The position numbers were made by a program, and so were the translations under genes. Shown here piece after piece: positions 52,764 through 62,804 of a DNA stretch of 64,000 nucleotides. Below the pieces are notes generated by a model, which saw nothing but the letters and a program-made list of their open reading frames with translations, was not told where the DNA came from and did no database searches. The number at the start of each line of letters is the position of its first letter. Position 1 is the stretch's first letter. Origin of the DNA: Sphingomonas jinjuensis (GTDB lineage: Bacteria; Pseudomonadota; Alphaproteobacteria; Sphingomonadales; Sphingomonadaceae); assembly GCF_014197105.1 (NCBI RefSeq), contig NZ_JACIEV010000004.1, positions 1-64,000 of the forward strand, written 5' to 3'.

Positions 52764-53219
52764 ATGCGCATCTATCTGGTGGCGATCGACGACAGTCCCG
52801 AGGCCGGCATCGCGCTGCGCTTCGCCGCGCGGCGTGCGGTGAAGACCGGCGGCGGCGTCGAAATCGTCAGCATCGTCCCTCCACAGGAATTCATCGCCTT
52901 CGGCGGCGTTCAGGCGACGATCGAGGCGGAGGCGCGCGCCCATGCCGAGGGGCTGGTGGCGGCGGCAGCGGGAACGCTGCTGCAGGAATCGGGGCTGAAG
53001 CCCGCGATCACGGTGCGCGAGGGCGAAGGCCCGAAGATCATCCGCGAGATCATCGAGGGCAATCCCGAGATCGCCGCGCTGGTGCTGGGCGCGGCGGCGA
53101 GCGGCGCGCCGGGGGAATTGGTGAGCCACTTCGCCGGCACCGATGCGGGCGCGCTGCCGGTGCCGGTGACGATCGTGCCGGGCAGCCTGACGCGCGAGCA
53201 GATCGACCGGTTGAGTTGA
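52764..53219 (+). CDS. Universal stress protein (UspA family)
   Basis: A 151-residue single Usp domain: start MRIYLVAIDDSPEAGIALRF, a Rossmann-like ATP fold with the terminal G-2x-G-like strand VLGAAASGAPGELVSHFAG and PVPVTIVPG. Members bind ATP or serve as stress-induced chaperone-like proteins; the exact role is unknown. The ATG at 52764 is chosen; long upstream frame is the mirror of pdhC. The gene is divergent from pdhC across about 105 bases and is followed by a terminator-like hairpin. Confidence 0.87.
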   Translation: MRIYLVAIDDSPEAGIALRFAARRAVKTGGGVEIVSIVPPQEFIAFGGVQATIEAEARAHAEGLVAAAAGTLLQESGLKPAITVREGEGPKIIREIIEGNPEIAALVLGAAASGAPGELVSHFAGTDAGALPVPVTIVPGSLTREQIDRLS

Positions 53220-53241
53220 AGGGGGGGCATAACCCACCCTC

Positions 53242-53268
53242 GTCATGCTGAACCGAGTTCAGCATGAC
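53242..53268 (+). terminator. Hairpin after the universal stress protein gene
   Basis: GTCATGCTGAA, loop CCGAG, TTCAGCATGAC, then GGTTTTG. Perfect 11-base arms 22 bases past the stop. It is also a member of the repeat family that overlaps ribB, so a terminator role may be secondary. Confidence 0.6.
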
Positions 53269-53298
53269 GGTTTTGCGAGGGCGGCCCTCTCTTATTCT

Positions 53299-53402
53299 GT
53301 CATCCCCGCGCAGGCGGGGATCCATCGTGCGGCGGGCGGCTCGTGCGGTGACCGGCTGGGTCGCTCGCCGCACCTTGGATCCCGGCTCGAGGCCGGGATG
53401 AC
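53299..53402. repeat. Paired palindromic repeat (GTCATCCCCGCG family)
   Basis: 53299-53324 and inverted 53376-53402 (TGGATCCCGGCTCGAGGCCG core). The spacing is almost the same as in the pairs after ppa and before ppdK, so the pair behaves as a unit. Confidence 0.85.
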
Positions 53403-53432
53403 GAAGGATGGGAAGGCCGCCGCCGATGGCCC

Positions 53433-54230
53433 CTACTGCTTGCGCGCGACGAACGTGCCCTTCGATCCGTCACGCGGGTCCATCCAGGCGCCATCGAGCG
53501 TCCGGCCATCGGGCGTGACGGTATAGGTCGACACCTGCACCACCTTGCCTTGCCGCATGTCGGTGATCTTCATGACATTGGGCGCGGGCATCTCGACCTT
53601 GCTCATCGTCTTGCCCGGATCCTTCTCGGTCAGCGCATAGTCGCCGCCGATCTTCGCGTTGAGCGTTTCGCCCAGCCCGGTGGTCATGTGGACCATGCCG
53701 TCATGGACCTTCACCATCATCGTCATCGCATTGTCGGAAACCTGGTTGGTCTTGGGATCGGGCTTCCATGCGCCGGAGATGCGGTGTGCGCCGGGGATCG
53801 AGGCCCCGACCCGGGTCGCGCTGCTCGACTGTTCCACCACCGTGCCGGCACCATTGTTGGTGTTGCGCCCCTTGAAGGTGATCGTGTTACCGTCGGCGGA
53901 CACGGTTTCGACGTTCTCGGCAACGATCTTGCCGTTCTTGCGGAACTGCATCCGTACGACGTTGGGGTCGACCACGGTCAGTGCGATCTCATCCCAATAG
54001 GGGCGGTCCTTGACCGCGTGGAACTGGCCGTCGGCCTTCACCGCATAGGGCGGGATGCACGACTTGCAGGAGTACAGGCCGTCCTTCAGCGTGAACTCGT
54101 CGGGCTTGACGTCGAGCGTCGCCGACGTCGCCTCCCCCTTCCACGTACCGTCGAAGACGCTCTGCGCCGACGCGGGAGCCGCGATCGCGAGCGCGATGCC
54201 CGCGAGCCAATAGGTCGTACGAAATGTCAT
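53433..54230 (-). CDS. Hypothetical secreted protein, 265 aa
   Basis: Signal peptide (TTYWLAGIALAIAAPASAQS), then a beta-rich domain with FDGTWKGEATSATLDVKPDE and IPPYAVKADGQFH near the start, repeated strands (NTITFKGRNTNNGAGTVVEQ), and a C-terminal TYTVTPDGRTLDGAWMDP. The pattern suggests a lipocalin-like or repeat-beta periplasmic protein; no named family recognised. Two cysteines (SCKSCIPP) form a CxxC pair, worth noting. Start ATG at 54230 preceded by AAGAGGGGACC. It is divergent from the M28 peptidase. Confidence 0.6.
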   Translation of the reverse strand: MTFRTTYWLAGIALAIAAPASAQSVFDGTWKGEATSATLDVKPDEFTLKDGLYSCKSCIPPYAVKADGQFHAVKDRPYWDEIALTVVDPNVVRMQFRKNGKIVAENVETVSADGNTITFKGRNTNNGAGTVVEQSSSATRVGASIPGAHRISGAWKPDPKTNQVSDNAMTMMVKVHDGMVHMTTGLGETLNAKIGGDYALTEKDPGKTMSKVEMPAPNVMKITDMRQGKVVQVSTYTVTPDGRTLDGAWMDPRDGSKGTFVARKQ

Positions 54231-54359
54231 GGATCGGTCCCCTCTTGTTTGCCTGTGGCATGACGAGCGACCGTTATGTTCTGAAGGTGAGTTTGACCCG
54301 AAACGGCACGAGTCGCAAGCGGGGTTGAGCGGTCGCGCTTTTGCCGTCACATCAGCGGC

Positions 54360-55646
54360 ATGGCTCTTTTCCTCCTGGCCGCCGCCGCTGCGGCGATCAC
54401 CCCCGCCCCGCGGCCCGACCCCCAGCGCATGCGCGCCGACGTCGCCGCGATGGTCGGCTTCGGCACCCGCCACTCGCTGTCGACGACGACCGATCCGAAG
54501 CGCGGCATCGGCGCCGCCCGCACCTGGGTCGCGAGCCGGTTCGAGGCGATGTCGAAGGAATGCGGCGGGTGTATCACCGTCGAGCGGATCGACCGCCGCT
54601 TCACCGGCCCGCGCGCGCCCGGCGGCGTCGTGGTGCAGGACGTGCTCGGCATCCAGAAGGGCCGCGACCCCAATCGCGTCGTGATCGTCGGCGGCCACCT
54701 CGACAGCCGCGTTACCGACGTGATGGACGCGACCAGCGACGCACCGGGCGCCAACGACGATGCCTCGGGCGTCGCGCTGGTGCTCGAGGCGGCGCGACTG
54801 CTGTCGAAGCGGACGTTCGACGCGACGATCGTCTATGTCGCATTCTCCGCCGAGGAGCAGGGGCTGTGGGGTGCCGAGCTGCTGGCGGACACGGCGCAGC
54901 AACGCGGCTGGCAGGTGACGGCGATGCTCAACAACGACATCGTCGGTAACTCGATCGGCCAGGGCGGGGTGAAGGACGCCGGCCGCGTCCGCGTCTTTTC
55001 CGAAGGCATCCGCGCGTCGGAGGACATGCCCCAGCAGCTCACGCGTCGCGGCATCGGTGGCGAGGACGACGGCCCCAGCCGTGCGCTGGCGAAGACGATC
55101 GCCGATGTCGCCGGCGGCATTCCCGGCGGATTCCAGGTGTTCCTCGATCGCCGCCCCGATCGCTTCGGCCGCGGCGGCGATCACGAGCCGTTCCTGAAGC
55201 GCGGCTATCCTGCCGTCCGCTTCTCGGTGGGCGCGGAGAACTGGGACGCGCAGCACCAGGACCTGCGCACCGAGAAGGGCGTCGTCTATGGCGACACCAT
55301 CGACCGGATGGACTTCGCCTATCTCGGCCGCGTGACCGCGATCAACGTCGCGACCATCACCCGCCTCGCCGCGGCGCCTGCCGCGCCAGCCAGCGCATCG
55401 CTGGTCGGCGACCTGTCGCGCGATACCCAGGTCAGCTGGACGCCGGTGCCGGGCGCGGCGCGCTATCGCGTCCGCTGGCGGCCCAACGACGGCACGCCCA
55501 AGTGGACGGCGATGCGCGACGTCGACGATACCGCGACGACGTTGGTCAACGTGCCCGTCGACGATCATTTCGTCGCGGTATCGGCGCTGTCGGCGGATGG
55601 GGCGGAGAGCATCCCCACCTTCGCGGGACGCGCGGCACGGCGCTGA
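54360..55646 (+). CDS. M28-family metallopeptidase
   Basis: A 428-residue secreted aminopeptidase-type protein. After a short hydrophobic start (MALFLLAAAAAAITP) comes the M28 core: GGHLDSR (His/Asp), PGANDDASGVA (Asp, zinc bridging), SAEEQGLWGA (Glu general base and Glu ligand), MLNNDIVGN (Asp), and a final His in RGGDHEPFLKRG. All five zinc ligands and the base are present. The last 70 residues (VSWTPVPGAARYRVRWRPN) look like a fibronectin type III-like domain. Divergent from the hypothetical secreted protein gene. Confidence 0.88.
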   Translation: MALFLLAAAAAAITPAPRPDPQRMRADVAAMVGFGTRHSLSTTTDPKRGIGAARTWVASRFEAMSKECGGCITVERIDRRFTGPRAPGGVVVQDVLGIQKGRDPNRVVIVGGHLDSRVTDVMDATSDAPGANDDASGVALVLEAARLLSKRTFDATIVYVAFSAEEQGLWGAELLADTAQQRGWQVTAMLNNDIVGNSIGQGGVKDAGRVRVFSEGIRASEDMPQQLTRRGIGGEDDGPSRALAKTIADVAGGIPGGFQVFLDRRPDRFGRGGDHEPFLKRGYPAVRFSVGAENWDAQHQDLRTEKGVVYGDTIDRMDFAYLGRVTAINVATITRLAAAPAAPASASLVGDLSRDTQVSWTPVPGAARYRVRWRPNDGTPKWTAMRDVDDTATTLVNVPVDDHFVAVSALSADGAESIPTFAGRAARR

Positions 55647-55692
55647 TCGATCCTCCCCCGCCAGGGGGAGGATCGAGGAGGCCGGACACGAC

Positions 55693-55728
55693 AATGCCGC
55701 CCCGCGGGAGTTCGTGCGGGACGGCATT
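55693..55728. terminator. Strong hairpin between converging genes
   Basis: AATGCCGCCCCGC, a 10-base loop, GCGGGACGGCATT (one mismatch) between the M28 gene (+) and the leftward signal-peptide gene. No T-run follows on either strand, so it would be a Rho-aided or bidirectional stop. Confidence 0.5.
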
Positions 55729-55788
55729 GCCTAAGACCCCCGGGGGCCATTTCCCGGGGTACCCCTCCCCGGAAAACCTATGTCTCGT

Positions 55789-56238
55789 TCAGCGTCGCGT
55801 GGCGCGGCGCCTGGCTGGCCGGGCCGGTGGTGCCGGCTCGGCGAATTCGCTCGTGGTGGTCGTCACCACCGTGCCGGGGTCCGTCCCCCGCGTCACCCTC
55901 GCCCGCGGCGCGATGCCGACACCGGTCGAGGTCGTCGTCACCCCGCCGCCAGCGACCGCGTGCCACTGCGGCGCCCCCTGCGCCATCGACCCCCGCCGGC
56001 GGACCGGATCGGGCGGTTGCGGTGCAAACGCCGCGGTATCGCCATAGGCATAGCCCATCGCCGCCCCGAAACCGGCCGCCGCGTCGAGCCGCGGATCGCC
56101 GGTCGCCGCCACCGTCGGCGTGGGACTGGCGGATGGCGTCGGCGTCGCCGCCGGCTGGCGCTGTCGATCGTCGCGTTGCGCCACGGCGTCCGTCGACACC
56201 AGCGCGAGCACCGCGATGCCCCAGGCCGTCATCCTCAT
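55789..56238 (-). CDS. Hypothetical secreted Pro/Thr-rich protein, 149 aa
   Basis: Signal peptide (MRMTAWGIAVLALVSTDAVA) then a Pro/Thr/Ser-rich, probably unstructured mature part (ATPTPSASPTPTVAATGDP) with a glycine-rich AAAGFGAAMGYAYGDTAAF segment. Function unknown; possibly cell-surface associated. Start ATG at 56238, ribosome site weak. Codon use is normal. The gene could be part of a very short transcript with no partner. Confidence 0.5.
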   Translation of the reverse strand: MRMTAWGIAVLALVSTDAVAQRDDRQRQPAATPTPSASPTPTVAATGDPRLDAAAGFGAAMGYAYGDTAAFAPQPPDPVRRRGSMAQGAPQWHAVAGGGVTTTSTGVGIAPRARVTRGTDPGTVVTTTTSEFAEPAPPARPARRRATRR

Positions 56239-56326
56239 CCCACCCCCATCGGCGCTGCCGGTTGGCTGCCCGATTGTTACCATCGTGTGACACGCGTCAC
56301 CACGAAAAACCTCGTCCCGTTTCGGA

Positions 56327-56809
56327 TCAGCCGAGACGGTTTGCCAACAGCCTGGCCAGCGCCTCGCAGCCGGCGGCATCCTCGGCGTTGAAGCGCGCGG
56401 GCTCGGGACTGTCAAGGTCGAGGACCGCGATCACCCGGCCGTCGCGGACGATCGGCACCACCAGTTCCGACCGGCTCGCCGCGTCGCAGGCGATGTGGCC
56501 CGGAAAGGCGTGGACGTCCTCGACCAGTTGGGTCGACGTAGTGGCGGCGGCGGTGCCGCACACGCCCTCGCCGAACGGGATGCGGATACACGCCGCCTTG
56601 CCCTGGAATGGCCCCAGGACCAGCTCGTCGCCGATCGTCCGATAGAAACCGGCCCAGTTGAGATCGGGCAGATACTGCCAGATCAGTGCCGCGGCATTGG
56701 CCATGTTGGCGATCGCATCGGGCTCGTCGCCGGTCAGCGCGTCGAGTGCGGCGTGGAGGTCGTGATAGAGGTCGGCCTTGGTGCCGGCGGCGATATCGAA
56801 CTGGTACAT
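56327..56809 (-). CDS. Free methionine-R-sulfoxide reductase (fRMsr), GAF fold
   Basis: A 160-residue GAF-domain enzyme reducing free methionine (R)-sulfoxide. It has the three family cysteines at 74 (KAACIRIP), 84 (GEGVCGTA) and 108 (GHIACDAAS), with DVHAFPGHIACDAASRSE and LDLDSPEPARFNAED fitting the family. Cytoplasmic oxidative-damage repair enzyme. Start ATG at 56809 (MYQFDI); an upstream extension to 56914 is probably not used. It is divergent from no visible partner. Confidence 0.93.
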   Translation of the reverse strand: MYQFDIAAGTKADLYHDLHAALDALTGDEPDAIANMANAAALIWQYLPDLNWAGFYRTIGDELVLGPFQGKAACIRIPFGEGVCGTAAATTSTQLVEDVHAFPGHIACDAASRSELVVPIVRDGRVIAVLDLDSPEPARFNAEDAAGCEALARLLANRLG

Positions 56810-56957
56810 GGAGACCAGATAGCCATTCTTCCCCGGCACGGGGAGGGGGACCATGCCATAGGCATGGTGGAGGGGCAGCCAAACAGGACCAGCGCTTAGG
56901 GTCTGCACCTCCACGATTCTCTGGCGCGAGCGGTCCCCCTCCCCGTGCCGGGGAGGA

Positions 56958-57356
56958 TTAGTCTAGGCTCACCCGCCCGCGGCCGGCCTTCACGACGCTT
57001 CGCCCCTTCTTGGCATCGACGCGGCGGGCCTTGGCGGCGCGCGAGGGCTTGGTCTTCACCCGCCGCGCCTCGCGCTTTTCCGCCTCGGCCAGCAGATCGG
57101 CCAGCCGCGCCCGCGCATCCTGGCGGTTCGCCTCCTGCGTGCGATAGCGACGCGCGGTAATCACCAACTCGCCGCCTGCGGTCATCTTGCTGCCAGCCGC
57201 CACCTTCAGCCGGCGATAGCTTTCCGGCGACAGCCCCAGCCGGAACACGTCGACACGCAGCTGGCACGCCGTCGCGACCTTGTTGACGTTCTGCCCGCCC
57301 GGCCCGGTAGAGGCGAGGAAGCGCTCCTCCAGCGCATCCTCGGGCACCTCGATCAC
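56958..57356 (-). CDS. arfB: Alternative ribosome-rescue factor ArfB (peptidyl-tRNA hydrolase)
   Basis: A 132-residue release-factor homologue that rescues ribosomes stalled on messages without a stop codon. It keeps the catalytic GGQ at 20-22 (STGPGGQNVNK) but lacks codon-reading domains, and has the long basic C-terminal tail (RRVKTKPSRAAKARRV) that probes the empty mRNA channel. The GTG start at 57356 overlaps the stop of the pseudouridine synthase gene (GTGA), so the two are co-translated. Confidence 0.93.
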   Translation of the reverse strand: MIEVPEDALEERFLASTGPGGQNVNKVATACQLRVDVFRLGLSPESYRRLKVAAGSKMTAGGELVITARRYRTQEANRQDARARLADLLAEAEKREARRVKTKPSRAAKARRVDAKKGRSVVKAGRGRVSLD

Positions 57357-57994
57357 GCGAAGATGCCGAAACGCTCGGGCAGCGGTGCCTCGGCGCGGAT
57401 CGGCTCCTTGCTGCCGCGCGGAACCACCAGCCCGGCAGCATGAAGCAGCATGCCCGCCGGATCGCCGCGCCCGTACACCGGATCGCCGACCACCGGCGTG
57501 CCGAGCCCGGTCGCGGCATGGACGCGAATCTGGTGCGTGCGACCGGTTTCGGGACGGAACTCGACCAGCGATCGCCCGCCCTCGCTGCGCAGCAGGCGCC
57601 AATGGGTCCGCGCCGCCTTGCCCTTCGCATCCTCGACCATCCGCCATCCGGCCTCGCGCGTGCTGACCTTGCCCAGCGGGAAGTCGATCGTGCCCGATTC
57701 GCCCTCGGGCACGCCGTCGAGCACCGCGAGATAGCGCTTCTCCACCTCGCCGCGCTCGAACGCCTGGCCTAACCGCGCCGCCGCCTTTGGATTGCGCGCC
57801 AGCAGGAGGCAGCCCGAGGTGTCTCGATCGAGCCGGTGCACCGCCACCGGCCAGCGATGAAAGCCGAACCGCAACGATTCGAGGTGGTTCTCCAGGCTCA
57901 GCGATCCGTCGCGCGGCGGATCGACCGGCAGCCCTGCGGGTTTGTCGATGACGAGCGCCTCGCCGTCGATGAAGAGTACCCTGTCGCCATGCAT
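57353..57994 (-). CDS. RluA-family pseudouridine synthase
   Basis: A 213-residue RNA pseudouridine synthase with the catalytic motif HRLDRDTSG at 53-61 (Asp56) and the C-terminal VEFRPETGRTHQIRVHAA. The lack of an S4 domain and the short length place it with the RluA/TruC/RluD-related small members; substrate (rRNA or tRNA site) cannot be told. Coupled to arfB by a GTGA overlap. Confidence 0.92.
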   Translation of the reverse strand: MHGDRVLFIDGEALVIDKPAGLPVDPPRDGSLSLENHLESLRFGFHRWPVAVHRLDRDTSGCLLLARNPKAAARLGQAFERGEVEKRYLAVLDGVPEGESGTIDFPLGKVSTREAGWRMVEDAKGKAARTHWRLLRSEGGRSLVEFRPETGRTHQIRVHAATGLGTPVVGDPVYGRGDPAGMLLHAAGLVVPRGSKEPIRAEAPLPERFGIFA

Positions 57995-58044
57995 GGTTGT
58001 GTCCTTGCCACCCGCCGCGCCGCTATGCCAGTGCCGCGCCGCGC

Positions 58045-58800
58045 ATGACCCGCCTGATCCTCCTGATCGCCGCGCTGACGTGGAGCGCCATCGCCGATGC
58101 GCAGGGATGCGCGGGCACGCAGGCGCCGGTCGAGCGGGACGGGCGCGTGCTCGGCCACCTGCCCTATGGCAACGCCGCCGACACCGAATTGGTCGAGGCG
58201 CCGCCTGGCTTCGCCTTGCGCGGCGGATGCCGGATCCGGCGCGAGGTCTATGCCGATCTGGAGCGGCTGCTGGCCGCGGCGGGCCGCGACGCGGCGGCGA
58301 TCGGCACCCTGCGTGGCCTGTCGTGCCAGCGCGGCGTCATCCGCCAGTCGGGCGTGTTCTGCCGTGGCAGTGACGGCGATGCCGCCGACCGCGCGATCTC
58401 GGTCGCGCCGCCGGGGCATAGCGAGCATTCGACCGGCTATGCGATCGACTTCGCCGTGCGCCCGCAGAACGGCTGCCCCGATGCCGAAGCCTGCATGGCA
58501 GCGACGCCGGCGTGGCGCTGGCTGGCGGCGAGTGCGCCGAAATACGGTTTCGAAATGTCCTTCCCCGGCGGCAACAGGCAGCAGGTGAAGTGGGAGCCGT
58601 GGCACTGGCGCTGGGTCGGCACGAATGCGTCCGTCCCGGGTGCGGCGCGCGCGCGGTTCGTGTTCGCGCGGGCCCGGCGCGAGTTTCCGGCGGACCCGGC
58701 GGTGCTCGACCCCGTGGTGCTGCGCGACGTGCCCGCGCCACCCGTGTGGGTGGATGCGCCGGCGTACCCGGTGGGGAAGCAGAAGAAGCGGCGGCGGTAG
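58045..58800 (+). CDS. M15-family D-alanyl-D-alanine carboxypeptidase
   Basis: A 251-residue secreted peptidase. Signal peptide (MTRLILLIAALTWSAIADAQ); M15 zinc motif S-E-H-S-T-G-Y-A-I-D (His and Asp ligands) in about residues 130-150, and the WEPWHWRW element with the second His. VanY-like enzymes trim peptidoglycan stem peptides. The mature part has six cysteines, likely disulfides. Start ATG at 58045; divergent from rluA with only 50 bases between, so promoters overlap. Confidence 0.87.
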   Translation: MTRLILLIAALTWSAIADAQGCAGTQAPVERDGRVLGHLPYGNAADTELVEAPPGFALRGGCRIRREVYADLERLLAAAGRDAAAIGTLRGLSCQRGVIRQSGVFCRGSDGDAADRAISVAPPGHSEHSTGYAIDFAVRPQNGCPDAEACMAATPAWRWLAASAPKYGFEMSFPGGNRQQVKWEPWHWRWVGTNASVPGAARARFVFARARREFPADPAVLDPVVLRDVPAPPVWVDAPAYPVGKQKKRRR

Positions 58801-58816
58801 AGATACCCTAGCTTTC

Positions 58817-58910
58817 GTCATTCCCGCGAAAGCGGGAATCCATTTTCCTCGGAACGGGGTGAGAACCATCAGCATCAGCCAGTATGGATCCCCGCCTTCG
58901 CGGGGATGAC
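58817..58910. repeat. Paired palindromic repeat (GTCATyCCCGCG family)
   Basis: 58817-58842 and inverted 58885-58910, between converging M15-peptidase and ppdK genes. Sequence and spacing match the pair after ppa. Confidence 0.85.
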
Positions 58911-58936
58911 GACGCAGCGGGCAACGACGAGCGCGT

Positions 58937-61627
<2,691 letters not shown>

Positions 61628-61729
61628 CATTCCCTCCAGCCGTATTTTATGTTGTGCGTTGCAGCACGAACGCAGCTTGGGGGCAATAGTGCCGTGACGC
61701 GGGGACTGTCCCGCGAGGGACAAGGCGCC

Positions 61730-62800
61730 TTAGGCCTTTGCAACAGCCACCGCGCGTATCCGCGCGTATCTCCCAATGATCCGCTGGCATTGTGGATCGA
61801 CGAACTTGCCCAACACGAATCCCATGGAGACGACCGACAGGCCGACCAGCAAGGCCGCGGAGCCGGACAGATAGGATTGCTGCCATCCCGACGCCAAACC
61901 AACAAATGTTTTTGCCAGCAGGAACACGCCGAAGTGAATGGCGTAGATCGGGTAGGAAATCGCGCCCAGCGTTTCACATCCTCTCCAGGAACATCCCGTG
62001 CCGACCAGACCGGCAATCGTCACCGGTATCACGACGCCCGCACAGGCCAGATCGAACCAGGGCCGAACCCCGCCAACGACATCGGCGAACAGCAAGATCA
62101 CCACGCCGCCCAAGGCAGCCAATGCCCAGCGCCCGCTAAGGAAGCGCGGCTTTCGGTGCAGCCCAAGGCGGTGGATCAGTACCCCCACCGCAAAGCCGTA
62201 TACACCACGCGCCATACCCGCATCGGCCGTGTCCCACGTGAAACCGGAACTCATATTGCCGTGCCGCAACGTCGCTAGCACGATGTAGAGAAAGGACGTT
62301 GCGATCGTGCCGACTAGGACGCGCCTCGACAAGCGAGGAAGCAGGGCGGCATAGCCGATGTTCACGGTCAGCTCGACGAACAACGACCAACCTGGAAGGT
62401 TCAACGGAAAAAGAACGTGTTCGCCAGGGTTGGGCAAGATTACCAGAGCCAAAGCGCTGCTGATGGCGAAGCCAGACCAGGCGCGATCATGATAGACGCC
62501 AGGAAAAGCCGCGGTCATGCCGATCGCTACGCCAATCCACCACATTGGCAAAAAGCGCGCATAGCGCTTAATCAAATAGGTGGTGAAGTAATGCCCGCGC
62601 TGCAACCGATCGCCATAGGCATGAGCGATCACAAACCCGCTGATGACGAAGAAAACATCGACTGCGAGATAGCCGGACGGCGCGAACCTGACGCCGGTCA
62701 GAAAGCTCGTATGAAAGCCCACCACCGCGAGAGCGCAAAGTCCGCGAAGCGCATCCAGTTGCTCGAAGCGGTATGAAGGCACTGGATGCACTGCTTCCAT
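61730..62800 (-). CDS. Acyltransferase 3 family membrane protein
   Basis: A 356-residue integral membrane acyltransferase with about ten helices. Motifs LDALRGLCALAVVGFHTS (N-terminus, catalytic His) and GYLAVDVFFVISGFVIAHAY, together with a late GAISYPIYAIHFGVF helix, are diagnostic of OafA/NodX-like proteins that acetylate or succinylate surface sugars or lipids. The substrate is unknown. Its GC content and codon use are more mixed than the neighbours, a mild sign of transfer. The ATG at 62800 is 4 bases from the glyS stop, so it may be co-transcribed with glyS. Confidence 0.88.
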   Translation of the reverse strand: MEAVHPVPSYRFEQLDALRGLCALAVVGFHTSFLTGVRFAPSGYLAVDVFFVISGFVIAHAYGDRLQRGHYFTTYLIKRYARFLPMWWIGVAIGMTAAFPGVYHDRAWSGFAISSALALVILPNPGEHVLFPLNLPGWSLFVELTVNIGYAALLPRLSRRVLVGTIATSFLYIVLATLRHGNMSSGFTWDTADAGMARGVYGFAVGVLIHRLGLHRKPRFLSGRWALAALGGVVILLFADVVGGVRPWFDLACAGVVIPVTIAGLVGTGCSWRGCETLGAISYPIYAIHFGVFLLAKTFVGLASGWQQSYLSGSAALLVGLSVVSMGFVLGKFVDPQCQRIIGRYARIRAVAVAKA

Positions 62801-62804
62801 CGGA

